From DASSWG01 sp035705295 (GTDB lineage Bacteria; Bacteroidota; Bacteroidia; Flavobacteriales; Flavobacteriaceae): 43,346 nt of DNA. The stretch covers positions 1 through 43,346 of the forward strand of contig DASSWG010000022.1 in assembly GCA_035705295.1 (NCBI GenBank), in the 5' to 3' direction. Every line of letters begins with the position of its first letter. Position 1 is the first letter of the stretch. Positions 30,933-40,861 of this stretch are shown piece by piece. The position numbers and the translations under genes were made by a program. The notes under the pieces were generated by a model that was not told where the DNA came from, searched no databases, and worked only from the letters and a program-made list of their open reading frames with translations.

Positions 30933-31847
30933 ATGCATACATATTCCATTGATATAAAACCTACTTCCAACCCTGCAATCGTCAAATTCGAAACTGATCG
31001 TTTTTTGACGCAACACGAAAATTTCGAATTTTCGAACATTGATGAAGCCCAAAATTCGCCGTTGGCGCAACAACTTTTTCACCTTCCTTTTGTGAAGACC
31101 GTTTACATTGCCCAAAATTTCGTGGCGATCGAAAAATACAACATTGTTGGTTGGAACGATGTACAAACGGAAACTGCGGCCCAAATAGCAGAATATTTGA
31201 ACAATGGCGGAACGGTCGTAAAAGAAAGCGACCAAGATGCCCAGAAAAAAATCGCGGTGACCGTTTATGCGGAAAGTACACCAAACCCTTCGGTAATGAA
31301 GTTTGTTTGCAACAAAAAATTGGTGTTGCAAACCGCAGAATTCAAAAATATCGACGAAGCAAAAAATTCGCCTTTGGCACAACAACTTTTTCATTTTCCT
31401 TTTGTAAAAGCGGTTTTTTTCGACGAAAACTATATTTCCATCAACAAATTCGACATTGCGGAATGGAACGAAATCACTTTGGAGCTGCGCGAATTCATCC
31501 GAACTTATTTGGAAGAAGGAAAAACCGTTTTTGATGAAGGCGCGGTAGCTTCAGTTTCTGAAAAAGAGGTTGAAAAAACAGCGGCAAAAGAAATCACAAA
31601 CCTCGATACTGTTTCGCAAGAAATCGTTTCTATTTTGGACGAATACATAAAACCCGCGGTTGCCAGCGATGGTGGGAACATTGTGTTCGATTCCTACAAT
31701 TCCGAAGACAAAAAGGTGAAAGTTATTTTACAAGGTGCTTGTAGCGGTTGCCCCTCTTCTACCCTAACCTTGAAAAACGGCATCGAAACCATGCTGAAAG
31801 AAATGTTGCACGGAAAAGTGGAAACCGTGGAGGCCGTGAATGGGTAG
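30933..31847 (+). CDS. Nfu/NifU-like Fe-S scaffold with two N-terminal Nfu domains
   Basis: Iron-sulfur cluster carrier. The 304-residue protein has two tandem Nfu N-domains (about residues 1-95 and 108-203). Both contain the core SPLAQQLFH(L/F)PFVK, and the second carries the usual YAESTPNPSVMKF. A linker leads to a C-terminal NifU domain (about 225-300) with DGGNIVF and the cluster-binding GACSGCPSSTLTLKNGIE (Cys270, Cys273). Most Nfu proteins have one N-domain; the two here look like an internal duplication, which I believe is frequent in flavobacteria. It stands alone behind its own promoter. Confidence 0.93.
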   Translation: MHTYSIDIKPTSNPAIVKFETDRFLTQHENFEFSNIDEAQNSPLAQQLFHLPFVKTVYIAQNFVAIEKYNIVGWNDVQTETAAQIAEYLNNGGTVVKESDQDAQKKIAVTVYAESTPNPSVMKFVCNKKLVLQTAEFKNIDEAKNSPLAQQLFHFPFVKAVFFDENYISINKFDIAEWNEITLELREFIRTYLEEGKTVFDEGAVASVSEKEVEKTAAKEITNLDTVSQEIVSILDEYIKPAVASDGGNIVFDSYNSEDKKVKVILQGACSGCPSSTLTLKNGIETMLKEMLHGKVETVEAVNG

Positions 31848-31853
31848 GACGAC

Positions 31854-31905
31854 CCCTCCCAGCCTCCCCAAATGGGGAGGAGCAATTGCCCACTTTTGGG
31901 GGTGA
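31854..31905. repeat. GC-rich dispersed repeat between convergent genes
   Basis: Contains the perfect hairpin CCTCCCC-aaat-GGGGAGG (31863-31880), preceded by CCCCTCCC and followed by CCCACTTTTGGGGG. It fills the 62-bp gap between the Nfu gene and the PiT transporter. I recall similar CCTCCCC/GGGGAGG elements as common between genes in Bacteroidota. It could also act as a terminator, though no T-run follows. Confidence 0.55.
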
Positions 31906-31909
31906 AACA

Positions 31910-34162
31910 TTAAAACTCACGCCTCGCTTCTTCGTGATAGGCCTTGAAAAGTTCCAACAAATCAATGGTGGCCGTGATCAAATCCTTGCTTTCTAGCAAC
32001 AATCCGAAATAGAGTTTGGTATTTTTTGGGCTGGTTTCGGAGGTTCGGATACGGTTGATTTGTTTTTGGATGAGCCCGGAGACTTTTTCCAACAAATTTT
32101 CTTCGTCGGCAATGATCTTGTCAATTTTATCGAACGTTTGTTCGTCGAAGGTGTTTTTTATGTCTTTTAACAATATTTCCATTTCCCGGTCCACCGATTT
32201 TAAATCGCGAATTTGGTTGAACTTCAAATTCTTGTGGTTGTTGTGCACGTGTTTGTAGCTCGAACGGGTAATGTATGCAATGGACTGGACCATATCTTGC
32301 AAGTGGTCCAAAATCAGGATATAGAATTTCCCGGCTTCCACCGAACTTTCTTCCAATGATTTGATGAAGTAGAACACATTGTCTTTCAATTCTTCGACTT
32401 CATCTTCCAATTTTGAAAGTTTTTTGGTGTCTTTTTTCAATTTCCCCAAATCTTGATAGCCCAAATGATCGATCACTTTTCCGTAACGTTTGTTGATACC
32501 GTCAATCACACTCGAAATATTCTGCGAAGTTTCAATGGTAATTTCATTGATGGTCAAAATATCGTGCCGGTTGAAACGTTTTTTCTCTTTTTCGAGTTTT
32601 GCTTTTTTGGAGTGGGAAATAGCGCTGTAAATCATTAAAAAAGTAACCAGTGCGGTCAATACCAGCACGGCCCAAATTCCGCCGAACCAAATGGCTGTTG
32701 CAATAAGCGCGGCTCCGGTAAAGGCAGAAATAGCGGTCATAAACCAACCTCCTATCACATTGAACACCCCGGCAACACGATAAACGGCACTTTCGCGGTC
32801 CCAAGCGCGATCGGCCAATGAGGTTCCCATTGCCACCATAAAAGTTACGTAAGTCGTGGACAAAGGCAATTTGTAATTGGTACCTATGGAAATCAAGATA
32901 CTGGCGACAACCATGTTCACCGAAGCGCGAACCATATCGAACATCGGCGCGTCGATGCGTTTATCTTTTAAAATTGTTTGGGGTTTTTGAAATTTCGAAT
33001 CGATTTTTGCGCCCATTCCTTTTGGAATAATGGCGCCAATCGCATTGCTGGCAAAAATGGAATAACGCACCACTATCCGCGATAAAAAATTGGGTTGAAA
33101 ACGTTCTTTTCCCTCACTTTGGCGCGACAAATTCAACTCTGTTTCCATTACGTGCCGTGATTTTTTGGAAAACCACAACGCCAAAACCATAATCAACCCG
33201 GCGATCACCAATAAATAAGCAGGAGTTTGCACTTCACCCGCAAGGTCGCTCATCAAAAATTCGGTTGGGTCGATTCCGGTTCCTTTCCAAAAAGTAAATG
33301 CTTGCCAAGCTGCGATCGGCACCCCGATGAAGTTTACCAAATCATTCCCCGCAAAAGCCAAGGCCAAAGCAAAAGTACCGATAACAATGATAACCTTTAG
33401 AATATTTACTTTGAAAATCGACATGGCGAACTGCGAAAGCAGTGTCCAAAACACCAAACTGATCCCCACAATGAGCGGTGTATGTTCGGAAATGAATGTT
33501 TTCACATTGCTCGAAAGAAACGGCATGTCTTTCATTCCTTTCAACAAAATGAAAAAAGTGATGGCGGTGATGGCCACGCCGCCAAAAATGGCACCGACAT
33601 ACTTGACTTTGCGTTCGTAGTGAAAAGAAAAAACCAACCTTGAGAAATACTGAACGATCGCACCTACGGTAAAGGCCAAGCCCACCGACAAAAATATGGC
33701 AATAATGATCATCGTGGCTTTATCGGTGTTGATGTAGTTCAAAATTTGATCAAAATCGCCCGTGGTGTTGTAGATTTTCAAAAAAGCAACCGCAACGGCG
33801 GCCCCCAATAAATCAAACACAATGGAAACCGTGGTCGAGGTGGGCAAGCCCATGGAATTGAAAAAATCCAACAGCAACACATCGGCGATCATCACCGCCG
33901 TGAAAATGATCATGATCTCATCAAAATAGAACTCCCCCGGATTGAAGATCCCTTTTCGCGCCACTTCCATCATACCGCTCGAAAAAACCGCCCCAACACC
34001 AATCCCCAAACTGGCGACAATCAAAATGGTTCGCAGCGAAACCGCTTTGGAACCCACGGCAGAATTCAAGAAATTCACCGCGTCGTTGCTAACCCCAACG
34101 ACCAAATCGGCCACTGCAAGCAACACTAAAATAACGAGCATTATGAGGTAAACATTTTCCAT
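31910..34162 (-). CDS. PiT-family phosphate permease fused to a PhoU-like domain
   Basis: Inner-membrane phosphate transporter of 750 residues. The first half of the PiT repeat has GVSNDAVNFLNSAVGSKAVS (about residues 23-42) and the second has GTSLADRAWDRESAVYRVAG. About 11-12 membrane segments run to residue 510. Then comes a soluble helical tail of about 230 residues (ETSQNISSVIDGINKRYGKVIDHLG onward) like PhoU/DUF47 proteins, which usually are separate partners of PiT. Fusion implies regulation of uptake in one chain. It converges on the Nfu gene and diverges from the DUF255 gene. Confidence 0.92.
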   Translation of the reverse strand: MENVYLIMLVILVLLAVADLVVGVSNDAVNFLNSAVGSKAVSLRTILIVASLGIGVGAVFSSGMMEVARKGIFNPGEFYFDEIMIIFTAVMIADVLLLDFFNSMGLPTSTTVSIVFDLLGAAVAVAFLKIYNTTGDFDQILNYINTDKATMIIIAIFLSVGLAFTVGAIVQYFSRLVFSFHYERKVKYVGAIFGGVAITAITFFILLKGMKDMPFLSSNVKTFISEHTPLIVGISLVFWTLLSQFAMSIFKVNILKVIIVIGTFALALAFAGNDLVNFIGVPIAAWQAFTFWKGTGIDPTEFLMSDLAGEVQTPAYLLVIAGLIMVLALWFSKKSRHVMETELNLSRQSEGKERFQPNFLSRIVVRYSIFASNAIGAIIPKGMGAKIDSKFQKPQTILKDKRIDAPMFDMVRASVNMVVASILISIGTNYKLPLSTTYVTFMVAMGTSLADRAWDRESAVYRVAGVFNVIGGWFMTAISAFTGAALIATAIWFGGIWAVLVLTALVTFLMIYSAISHSKKAKLEKEKKRFNRHDILTINEITIETSQNISSVIDGINKRYGKVIDHLGYQDLGKLKKDTKKLSKLEDEVEELKDNVFYFIKSLEESSVEAGKFYILILDHLQDMVQSIAYITRSSYKHVHNNHKNLKFNQIRDLKSVDREMEILLKDIKNTFDEQTFDKIDKIIADEENLLEKVSGLIQKQINRIRTSETSPKNTKLYFGLLLESKDLITATIDLLELFKAYHEEARREF

Positions 34163-34303
34163 GGGAAAAGGTGTTTTTTAATTTTCGGCAAAAATCTTTG
34201 ATTTAAATTAAAAACTTAAACTTCCAATGTTACCAAAAGGTTAAAAATTCAACGATGAAAAATACTACAATTATTTCAATTTGAAAATGCGCGGATTTGA
34301 AAA

Positions 34304-34334
34304 TTTGAAAATCGGCTTGGTTTGCTTATCTTTC
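34304..34334 (+). promoter_or_regulatory. Promoter of the DUF255 gene
   Basis: TTTG (34304-34307), 19 bp, then TATCTTTC (34327-34334), 7 of 8 to TAnnTTTG. The leader would be about 16 nt. Confidence 0.55.
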
Positions 34335-34355
34335 CTTAAATAGATTTTAGGCAAA

Positions 34356-36383
34356 ATGAGCAAATACAATAATCTTCTAAAAAACGAATCGAGTCCATAC
34401 CTGTTGCAACATGCTGAAAATCCAGTGGATTGGCATCCGTGGAACGATGCTGTTTTGCAACAGGCCAAAAAAGAGAACAAATTGTTGCTCATCAGTATTG
34501 GTTATTCCGCTTGTCATTGGTGCCACGTAATGGCGCACGAAAGTTTTGAAGACGAGGCCACCGCAAAATTGATGAACGAACATTTTGTCAACATCAAAAT
34601 CGATCGTGAGGAACGACCCGATGTGGATCAAATTTACATGAACGCATTGCAACTGATGACTGGTCGTGGTGGATGGCCGTTGAACATCATTGCTTTGCCC
34701 GACGCTCGTCCCATTTGGGGCGGAACCTATCTTCCAAAAAGGCAATGGAACGGCGTTTTGCAGCAACTTGCCGACCTCTACAAAACCGACCCTGAAAAAA
34801 TGCGCGAATATGCTGAAAAACTGACCCATGGTATTCAAGAAATGGAAGCACTCGTAAAAAAAGAAACAACCGGCCTTAATGCACAAGTTCTCGAAAAATC
34901 ACTTTTGAAATGGAAAACACGATTTGATAAAAAAATGGGTGGAACGCAGCAAGTTCCGAAATTTATGATGCCCAACAATTATCGTTTTTTGTTGCGGTAC
35001 GCATTTCAAACCAAGGATCAAAACCTCAAAAAGTTTATTTTCAACACCTTGGGAAAAATTTCTTTCGGGGGGGTGTTCGATCATTTGGGCGGCGGATTTT
35101 CACGCTATTCCACCGATGCAAAATGGCATGTTCCGCATTTTGAGAAAATGTTGTACGACAATGCGCAACTTGTCAGTTTGTATTCCGATGCTTTTTTGGC
35201 GACACAAAATCCATGGTACAAAAACGTGGTTTTTAAAACCCTCGATTTTGTGAAACGCGAGCTTACTGCCGAAAATGGGGCATTTTATTCGGCATTGGAC
35301 GCCGATAGCAAAAACGAAAACGGCGAACTGAAAGAAGGCGCTTATTATGTTTGGAACAAAACGGAATTGAAATCGATCTTAAAAGAAAATTTCGATGTGT
35401 TCGCGGAATATTACAACGTGAACGATTATGGTTTTTGGGAAGATAACAACTATGTGTTGATTCGAAAGGAAACGAATTCGGTGATCGCCGAAAAATTTTC
35501 CCTTTCGATAAAAGAACTCGAACAAACGATAAGCATTTGTGAAAAAAAGTTGTTCAAAAAAAGAGCACTTCGAAATCGACCCGGTTTGGACGACAAAAGT
35601 TTGACTTCATGGAACGCAATGATGGCAAAAGCTTTTTTGGATGCTTATCGCGTTTTTCAGAACGAGGATTATCTGAAAACCGCACTGAAGAACGCGCAAT
35701 GGATAATCGATTGCCAAATAAAACCCGATGGAAGCCTTTTTCATAATTACAAAAACGGAAAAAGCACGATCAACGCATACTTGGACGATTATGCGTTTAC
35801 CATCGAAGCCTTTATTTCGCTTTATGAAAACACTTTCGACGAAAACTGGTTGCACCGCGCCGATCAGTTGACCAATGTGGTTTTTGAAAACTTTTTCAAC
35901 CCGGAAAAAAGTTTCTTCTTTTACACTTCAAAAAAAGACAAATCCTTGATTTCCCGAACTTTTGAATATCAAGACAATGTCATTCCTTCTTCCAATTCGA
36001 CCATGGCGAAAAACCTGTTTTTGCTTTCACATTACTTTGAAAACAAGTTTTATCGCGAAACCAGTGAACAAATGCTGAAAAATATTCAACCACAAATCGA
36101 AAACTACCCGGAAGCTTATTCCAACTGGTTGGATTTATTGCTGAATTTCGCACATAATTTCTATGAAATTGTTTTTGTGGGCAAAAAAGCGCTCGAAAAA
36201 TCGAGCGAATTGAACCATTTTTACCTTCCTCAAAAATTAATTGCCGGAAGTTTCGAAAAAAGTAAAATGCCTTTATTGAAAAACAGGTTCAAAAAAGGGG
36301 AAACCTGGATTTATAGCTGTCTGGAAAACGCCTGCAAAACCCCAACCAAAAATATTGATGAAATTTTGAAGCAACTTATTTAA
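34356..36383 (+). CDS. DUF255 thioredoxin-domain protein (YyaL/SSP411-like)
   Basis: A 675-residue soluble protein. The N-terminal thioredoxin-like domain has the family signature NESSPYLLQHAENPVDWHPW (10-29) and a CxxC-type site CHWCHVM (C53, C56). The remainder is an alpha-alpha barrel like glycoside hydrolase or N-acylglucosamine epimerase folds, with FGGVFDHLGGGFSRYSTD, HFEKMLYDNAQL and GRPGLDD-like (RNRPGLDDKSLTSWNAMM) motifs. The reaction is unknown. There is no signal peptide. It reads away from the PiT gene under its own promoter; the MscS gene follows 70 bp later. Confidence 0.92.
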   Translation: MSKYNNLLKNESSPYLLQHAENPVDWHPWNDAVLQQAKKENKLLLISIGYSACHWCHVMAHESFEDEATAKLMNEHFVNIKIDREERPDVDQIYMNALQLMTGRGGWPLNIIALPDARPIWGGTYLPKRQWNGVLQQLADLYKTDPEKMREYAEKLTHGIQEMEALVKKETTGLNAQVLEKSLLKWKTRFDKKMGGTQQVPKFMMPNNYRFLLRYAFQTKDQNLKKFIFNTLGKISFGGVFDHLGGGFSRYSTDAKWHVPHFEKMLYDNAQLVSLYSDAFLATQNPWYKNVVFKTLDFVKRELTAENGAFYSALDADSKNENGELKEGAYYVWNKTELKSILKENFDVFAEYYNVNDYGFWEDNNYVLIRKETNSVIAEKFSLSIKELEQTISICEKKLFKKRALRNRPGLDDKSLTSWNAMMAKAFLDAYRVFQNEDYLKTALKNAQWIIDCQIKPDGSLFHNYKNGKSTINAYLDDYAFTIEAFISLYENTFDENWLHRADQLTNVVFENFFNPEKSFFFYTSKKDKSLISRTFEYQDNVIPSSNSTMAKNLFLLSHYFENKFYRETSEQMLKNIQPQIENYPEAYSNWLDLLLNFAHNFYEIVFVGKKALEKSSELNHFYLPQKLIAGSFEKSKMPLLKNRFKKGETWIYSCLENACKTPTKNIDEILKQLI

Positions 36384-36453
36384 CAAAATTTAAACATTCA
36401 TTTTTCATTCATTCATACGAAATTCAAGTTCTTTGCAACAAAGCACTTTTTTT

Positions 36454-37323
36454 ATGGAAAAATTGGAAACCCTCGAAACTTACGCAATTACCTACGCCGA
36501 ACAATTCATTGCATTTTTGCCCACCTTGCTCGGTGCTTTGGCCATTTTGGTCATTGGCTGGTTCCTTATAAAATTTGTTGTTAAAAAAATCCGAAAACTT
36601 TTTGAAAAAAGAAATTACGACCTGGCGCTCCGCAACTTTTTGGTTTCCATCATCGATGTGGTGCTAAAAGTATTGTTGCTGGTGGTGGTCATTTCACAAC
36701 TTGGGGTCCAAACCGCATCGTTGATCGCCCTGTTGGGTGCGGCGGGCTTGGCAATTGGACTGGCTTTGCAGGGTTCATTGGCAAATTTTGCCGGCGGCGT
36801 CATTATTTTGACACTCAAACCTTTCCGGCTTGGCGATTGGATCGAAGCGCAAAGTATTTCGGGGAGCGTTACCGAAATATCCCTTTTCTACACCAAACTT
36901 ACCACCGCCGGAAACCAATTGGCGGTTATTCCGAATGGGCAAATTTCAAACGACAATGTGATCAATTATTCCGTTTTGGGGAAAAGACGCGATTTCTTGA
37001 CCTATGGAATTTCGTACGGTAGCGACATCAAAAAAGCGAAAAGCATTTTGATGGAATTGATGGCCGAGCAAGAAAACGTGTTGAAAGACCCGGCCCCGGA
37101 AGTGGTGGTGGAAGCGCTCGCTGACAATTCGGTGAACCTTTCCGCTCGGTTTTGGGCCACCAACGAGGATTTTTGGGGTTGTCATTTTTACACGATCGAA
37201 CAAGCAAAAACCCGTTTGGAAGCGGCCGGGATCGAACTTCCTTTTCCGCAACGCGACCTACATGTTTACCACTCAAACAGCGATGACAAAAATTCGGGTG
37301 AAAGTTATTTGGGCGGGAATTGA
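36454..37323 (+). CDS. Small-conductance mechanosensitive channel (MscS family)
   Basis: Tension-gated channel releasing solutes on osmotic downshock. From the ATG at 36454 it has 289 residues; an in-frame TTG at 36433 is less likely. Three membrane segments are at about residues 18-44, 62-82 and 85-120. The pore helix is IALLGAAGLAIGLALQGSLANFAGGVIIL, ending in the conserved KPFRLGDWIE (122-131). The beta and alpha-beta cytoplasmic domains follow (VAVIPNGQISNDNVINYS type). The length matches short MscS. It may share the DUF255 transcript. Confidence 0.94.
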   Translation: MEKLETLETYAITYAEQFIAFLPTLLGALAILVIGWFLIKFVVKKIRKLFEKRNYDLALRNFLVSIIDVVLKVLLLVVVISQLGVQTASLIALLGAAGLAIGLALQGSLANFAGGVIILTLKPFRLGDWIEAQSISGSVTEISLFYTKLTTAGNQLAVIPNGQISNDNVINYSVLGKRRDFLTYGISYGSDIKKAKSILMELMAEQENVLKDPAPEVVVEALADNSVNLSARFWATNEDFWGCHFYTIEQAKTRLEAAGIELPFPQRDLHVYHSNSDDKNSGESYLGGN

Positions 37324-37377
37324 TTTTTACGGTCGTTTGGTCGCTTAAAAGCTTTTCGAAAATTGTAGTTCTGGAAA

Positions 37378-38037
37378 TTATCCGCCCACAAAATCTTTCA
37401 AGTAAAAAGGTTCAAAATAGGCGACATCCTCAAAATCGCTGCGGTGGAATTTTTCCTCGGCAATGGTGGCCATTTCTTTGGAAGAGGGCAATTTTCCGTC
37501 CCAAAAAACCGCATTCGCATGCGATTGTACCGTTTTGAATTTTTCAACGCCGTCGCCAATAAAATGTACTTTTCCTTTTTCTAGGTATTCCAAAAAAGAA
37601 GTTTCGTTCAAAACTTCGGCTTGGATTTCGCGGATTTGGTTTCCTTGGTGGTCAAAGATGGCGGAATAAACCTCCATTCTGCGTGCATCGAGCATCGGCA
37701 CGATAAATTCGTTTTGTTTGGGGGAAATTTGCTTGCTCAAAGAAACCAACGTGGAAACGGAAATCAAAGGTTTATCCAATGAAAAACACAATCCTTTTGC
37801 GGCGGAAACGCCAATACGCAACCCAGTGTAGGATCCCGGGCCTTTGCTGATGGCGATTGCGTCCAGTTCTTTCAAATTCAACGACGCCTTTTTCATTGCT
37901 TCTTCAATGAACAAATGCAATTTTTCGGCGTGCGAGTAACTGCCCGAATTTTCTTTCAGCGCGATCAATTTCCCGTCAATTGCCACTGAAACCGAGCAAT
38001 TGGTGGTGGCGGTTTCTATGCAAAGTATTTTGGCCAA
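37378..38037 (-). CDS. tsaB: tRNA threonylcarbamoyladenosine biosynthesis protein TsaB
   Basis: Partner of TsaD and TsaE in forming t6A37 of ANN-decoding tRNAs. The 219-residue product has the N-terminal ILCIETATTNCSVSV, SYSHAEKL, and the signature SKGPGSYTGLRIGVSAAKGL. The start codon is TTG at 38035-38037, directly after the TAA of the upstream adaptor gene (no gap). No ATG suits the conserved N-terminus. It is thus the last gene of an efflux operon, though unrelated in function. Confidence 0.95.
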   Translation of the reverse strand: MAKILCIETATTNCSVSVAIDGKLIALKENSGSYSHAEKLHLFIEEAMKKASLNLKELDAIAISKGPGSYTGLRIGVSAAKGLCFSLDKPLISVSTLVSLSKQISPKQNEFIVPMLDARRMEVYSAIFDHQGNQIREIQAEVLNETSFLEYLEKGKVHFIGDGVEKFKTVQSHANAVFWDGKLPSSKEMATIAEEKFHRSDFEDVAYFEPFYLKDFVGG

Positions 38038-39315
38038 TTATTCTTCTTTTTCTTCAAGGTTAACTTCTTCCTTTACTTCAATGTCTTCGCCATTTTCCAG
38101 TTTTTTGGTCACGGTGGTGTATGGACCGGTAATCACCGTGTCGCCGACCTTCAAACCCGAAAGAATTTCAATGTAAGTATCGTCTTGGATCCCGGTTTTC
38201 ACCACTTGCAATTTTGCTTCGGAACCGTTTTTCACAAAAACACATTCAAAGGGTTCTTTTGGTTCTAACGATTTGTTGTCTTTGCGTTTATTTTCCGTAG
38301 CGGAAGTATCGGTTTTTATCACAATGGAACTGATCGGAACCCCAATAATGTCCTTTTTTTTGCTGGTAATAACGTCAACGGTCGCGGTCATCCCCGGCCG
38401 GAAAGGGGAAATTCTTTTTTCGGTTTCCAATTCGGCATAGGATTCTTCCAATATTTTCACTTTCACTTTAAAATTCGTCACTTGATCGGCGGTCAAAGCT
38501 TCGTTCGCCGAATTGGAAATTTCGGTGACCACGCCTTTGAATTCTTTGTCCATATAGGCATCGACCTCTACAATTGCCGAATCGCCAACGGAAACCTTTA
38601 CAATGTCGTTTTCGTTGATTTCGACCTCAACTTCCATATCGCCCATATCCGCAACGCGCATAATCGGGGTTCCGGCCATTTGGTTGGTGCCCACTACCCT
38701 TTCGCCCAATTCAACGCTCAATTTTGAAATGGTGCCGTCCATGGGTGCATAAATGCTCGTTCTTCCCAAGTTGTCCCTTGCTTCGCTTACCACCGCTTGC
38801 GCACTTTGAATGCTGTAGTAAGCGGCTTTTTTATTGGCTTTGGCCACTTCGTACGCAGCAACAATGTTGTCCCATTCCGATTTGGAAACCACGCCTTTAT
38901 CGTACAAAATTTTATAGCGGTTATAATCGAGTTGGGCCTTCATCAAATTGGCTTTTGCTTGTGCGTAGCCAGCTTTTACATTTTGCAGGGAAGCTTGGGT
39001 CCGGTTCAGGTTCGAGAGGTAAATGTCGGGGTTCACCTTTGCCAACAAATCACCTTGTTTTACTTGTTGGCCTTCGACCACTGGAAGTTCAATGATTTCC
39101 CCGGAAACTTCCGAAGAAAGCTCCACTTCCACTTCGGGTTGTATTTTTCCGGCTGCAGAAACCATTTCGGTGATGTTCATTTTTTCGATCACACTGATTT
39201 CCACCGGTTCAAAATTTCCCGATTTCCCGAACCAACCTGCTTTTTTGCCCGCAATGAGCAAAATAATGAGCAAGACAACGGCTCCGATAATAATGATGAG
39301 TTTTTTTCTTTTCAT
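38038..39315 (-). CDS. Efflux periplasmic adaptor subunit (MacA/HlyD type), second copy
   Basis: Membrane-fusion protein linking an inner-membrane pump to TolC. The 425-residue protein has an N-terminal anchor (about residues 4-22, KLIIIIGAVVLLIILLIAG), a lipoyl half-motif ELSSEVSGEIIELPVVEGQQVKQGDLLAKV, a coiled-coil hairpin (about 95-180), the second lipoyl half APMDGTISKL, a beta barrel, and a membrane-proximal domain (GLKVGDTVITGPY). The tail is acidic (EDIEVKEEVNLEEKEE). It follows tolC by 3 bp. Two adaptors flank one TolC in this operon; this one is longer. Confidence 0.93.
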   Translation of the reverse strand: MKRKKLIIIIGAVVLLIILLIAGKKAGWFGKSGNFEPVEISVIEKMNITEMVSAAGKIQPEVEVELSSEVSGEIIELPVVEGQQVKQGDLLAKVNPDIYLSNLNRTQASLQNVKAGYAQAKANLMKAQLDYNRYKILYDKGVVSKSEWDNIVAAYEVAKANKKAAYYSIQSAQAVVSEARDNLGRTSIYAPMDGTISKLSVELGERVVGTNQMAGTPIMRVADMGDMEVEVEINENDIVKVSVGDSAIVEVDAYMDKEFKGVVTEISNSANEALTADQVTNFKVKVKILEESYAELETEKRISPFRPGMTATVDVITSKKKDIIGVPISSIVIKTDTSATENKRKDNKSLEPKEPFECVFVKNGSEAKLQVVKTGIQDDTYIEILSGLKVGDTVITGPYTTVTKKLENGEDIEVKEEVNLEEKEE

Positions 39316-39318
39316 TGC

Positions 39319-40755
39319 TTACAATTTGATTTCCGAAACGGGAATGCCAAAATACAATTCCAAGACTTTTAATTTGAAAATATAATCATATTTTGCTTGG
39401 ATAACTTGGCTTTCCGCACTGGTTAGTCGAAATTTTGATTGGCTCAATTCAAAAGCGTTCGCCAAGCCAACATCGTAACGTTCTTGCGCGTACTGATGGG
39501 CTTTTTGCTGCGCTTCCAATGCCACCAAGGCAGCTTCGTAGGCTTTTGCAGCTCCTTGCGCATCGACATAGGCTTGGTACACGTTCGATTCCAAATCGAG
39601 TTTGGCTTGTTTCAATTGATATTCCGTGCGCATCACGTTTATTTTGCTGCGCTGAACGGAATTTCGTGTGGAAAAACCATTCAAAATAGGAACGCTCAAT
39701 TGCAACCCGTAGGAAATTCCATCGTTCAAATACAATTGGTCAAAAAACGGCAAAGGCGGTTGGGTGGCTACCGCAAAATTTGGGGCGACCACCAATTGGC
39801 CCGTATCTTCGACCTGGCCGATTACTTGCGTGGGCGCATCCGGATCGATTCCCCCTCTAAGAATACGGTCGGCGCCCGATTCGCGGGTGTTGTAATTGAA
39901 AAAACCGCTCAAACTCGGATAATAGGCAGCTTTTGAAATTTGTACGTCCTTTTCGGCAAGTTCTACATTTTGTTCGGCTATTTTTACCTCATAACGTTCT
40001 TCTTTGGCCGCTTCGATAATTTCACTCACCGATTTGTCCAACATATTGTCCAATGGAACTTGATATTCCTTTTCGGCAATTTGAAAATTCTCATAATCTT
40101 CGATCAACAAAGTTTGCGCCAAGCTGATCAACGAAATTTTCACAGCGTTTTCAGCCGCGATGATTTGTTGGGTTTCTTCGGCGCTGGTGGCTTTTATCTG
40201 CAACAAATCACCACTCGGCAAAACACCGGAATCCACCAATTCTTGTGTGCGCTCCAATTGTTGAAGGGTGACTTGGTGTTGCTGTTCCAATACTTTCAGC
40301 ACTTCTTTGTTCACCAACACGTTCAGGTAGGCATTGGCCACAAAAAGGGCAATGTCGTCCTGCATTTTTTTCAAAGAATATTGACTGGCGAGGCGGGCCA
40401 ATTTTGCACGTTGGTAGAGCCGAAGGTTTCGGAGGCCATCAAAAATGGAAATCCCCACACTTATGCCCGCGGAAAGGTTGCGCGTGGTCTGGTTCTGCAA
40501 AACCCCGGTGGTGACGTTTTGTGTCAATCCGGTGTTCCACGAATTGGAAACCCGACCGTTGATGGTGGGCAAATAATTTCCAATGGCATCGCTTTTATCA
40601 ATTTCCACCGCTTGCAAATCCAATTCGGATTGTTTGATGGAAATGTTGTGTTCCATTGCGTATTCAACGCATTCGCGCAAGGTCCATTTTTTTTCCTGTG
40701 CGTTTGCGGAAAATCCAAAGCATAGCGCAACGGCGATAAAAAATAAGTGTTTCAT
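39319..40755 (-). CDS. TolC-family outer membrane efflux protein
   Basis: Outer-membrane channel of a tripartite exporter. From the ATG at 40755 the product has 478 residues, with a signal peptide cleaved near FGFSANA-QEK; an in-frame TTG at 40761 is a poorer start. The two OEP repeats are visible: WTLRECVEYAMEHNISIKQSELDLQAVEI and, later, NSVQRSKINVMRTEYQLKQAKLDLESNVYQAY. The C-terminus ends in KVLELYFGIPVSEIKL. It lies 106 bp after the first adaptor and 3 bp before the second, in one operon. Confidence 0.94.
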   Translation of the reverse strand: MKHLFFIAVALCFGFSANAQEKKWTLRECVEYAMEHNISIKQSELDLQAVEIDKSDAIGNYLPTINGRVSNSWNTGLTQNVTTGVLQNQTTRNLSAGISVGISIFDGLRNLRLYQRAKLARLASQYSLKKMQDDIALFVANAYLNVLVNKEVLKVLEQQHQVTLQQLERTQELVDSGVLPSGDLLQIKATSAEETQQIIAAENAVKISLISLAQTLLIEDYENFQIAEKEYQVPLDNMLDKSVSEIIEAAKEERYEVKIAEQNVELAEKDVQISKAAYYPSLSGFFNYNTRESGADRILRGGIDPDAPTQVIGQVEDTGQLVVAPNFAVATQPPLPFFDQLYLNDGISYGLQLSVPILNGFSTRNSVQRSKINVMRTEYQLKQAKLDLESNVYQAYVDAQGAAKAYEAALVALEAQQKAHQYAQERYDVGLANAFELSQSKFRLTSAESQVIQAKYDYIFKLKVLELYFGIPVSEIKL

Positions 40756-40861
40756 ATCCAATTTGTCTTTATTTGGTTTGCGATGTTACATTTTTTTGTT
40801 TGAATTTCGCGGAAAGTCGAAAATCGACCAAAATCAAACTATTTCTACTAAATTTTAATGC

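Noticed and set aside
34288..34312. TTTGAAAA tandem as another heptamer array
   Set aside because: The period is 8 with only two copies, and it overlaps the -33 promoter element of the DUF255 gene.
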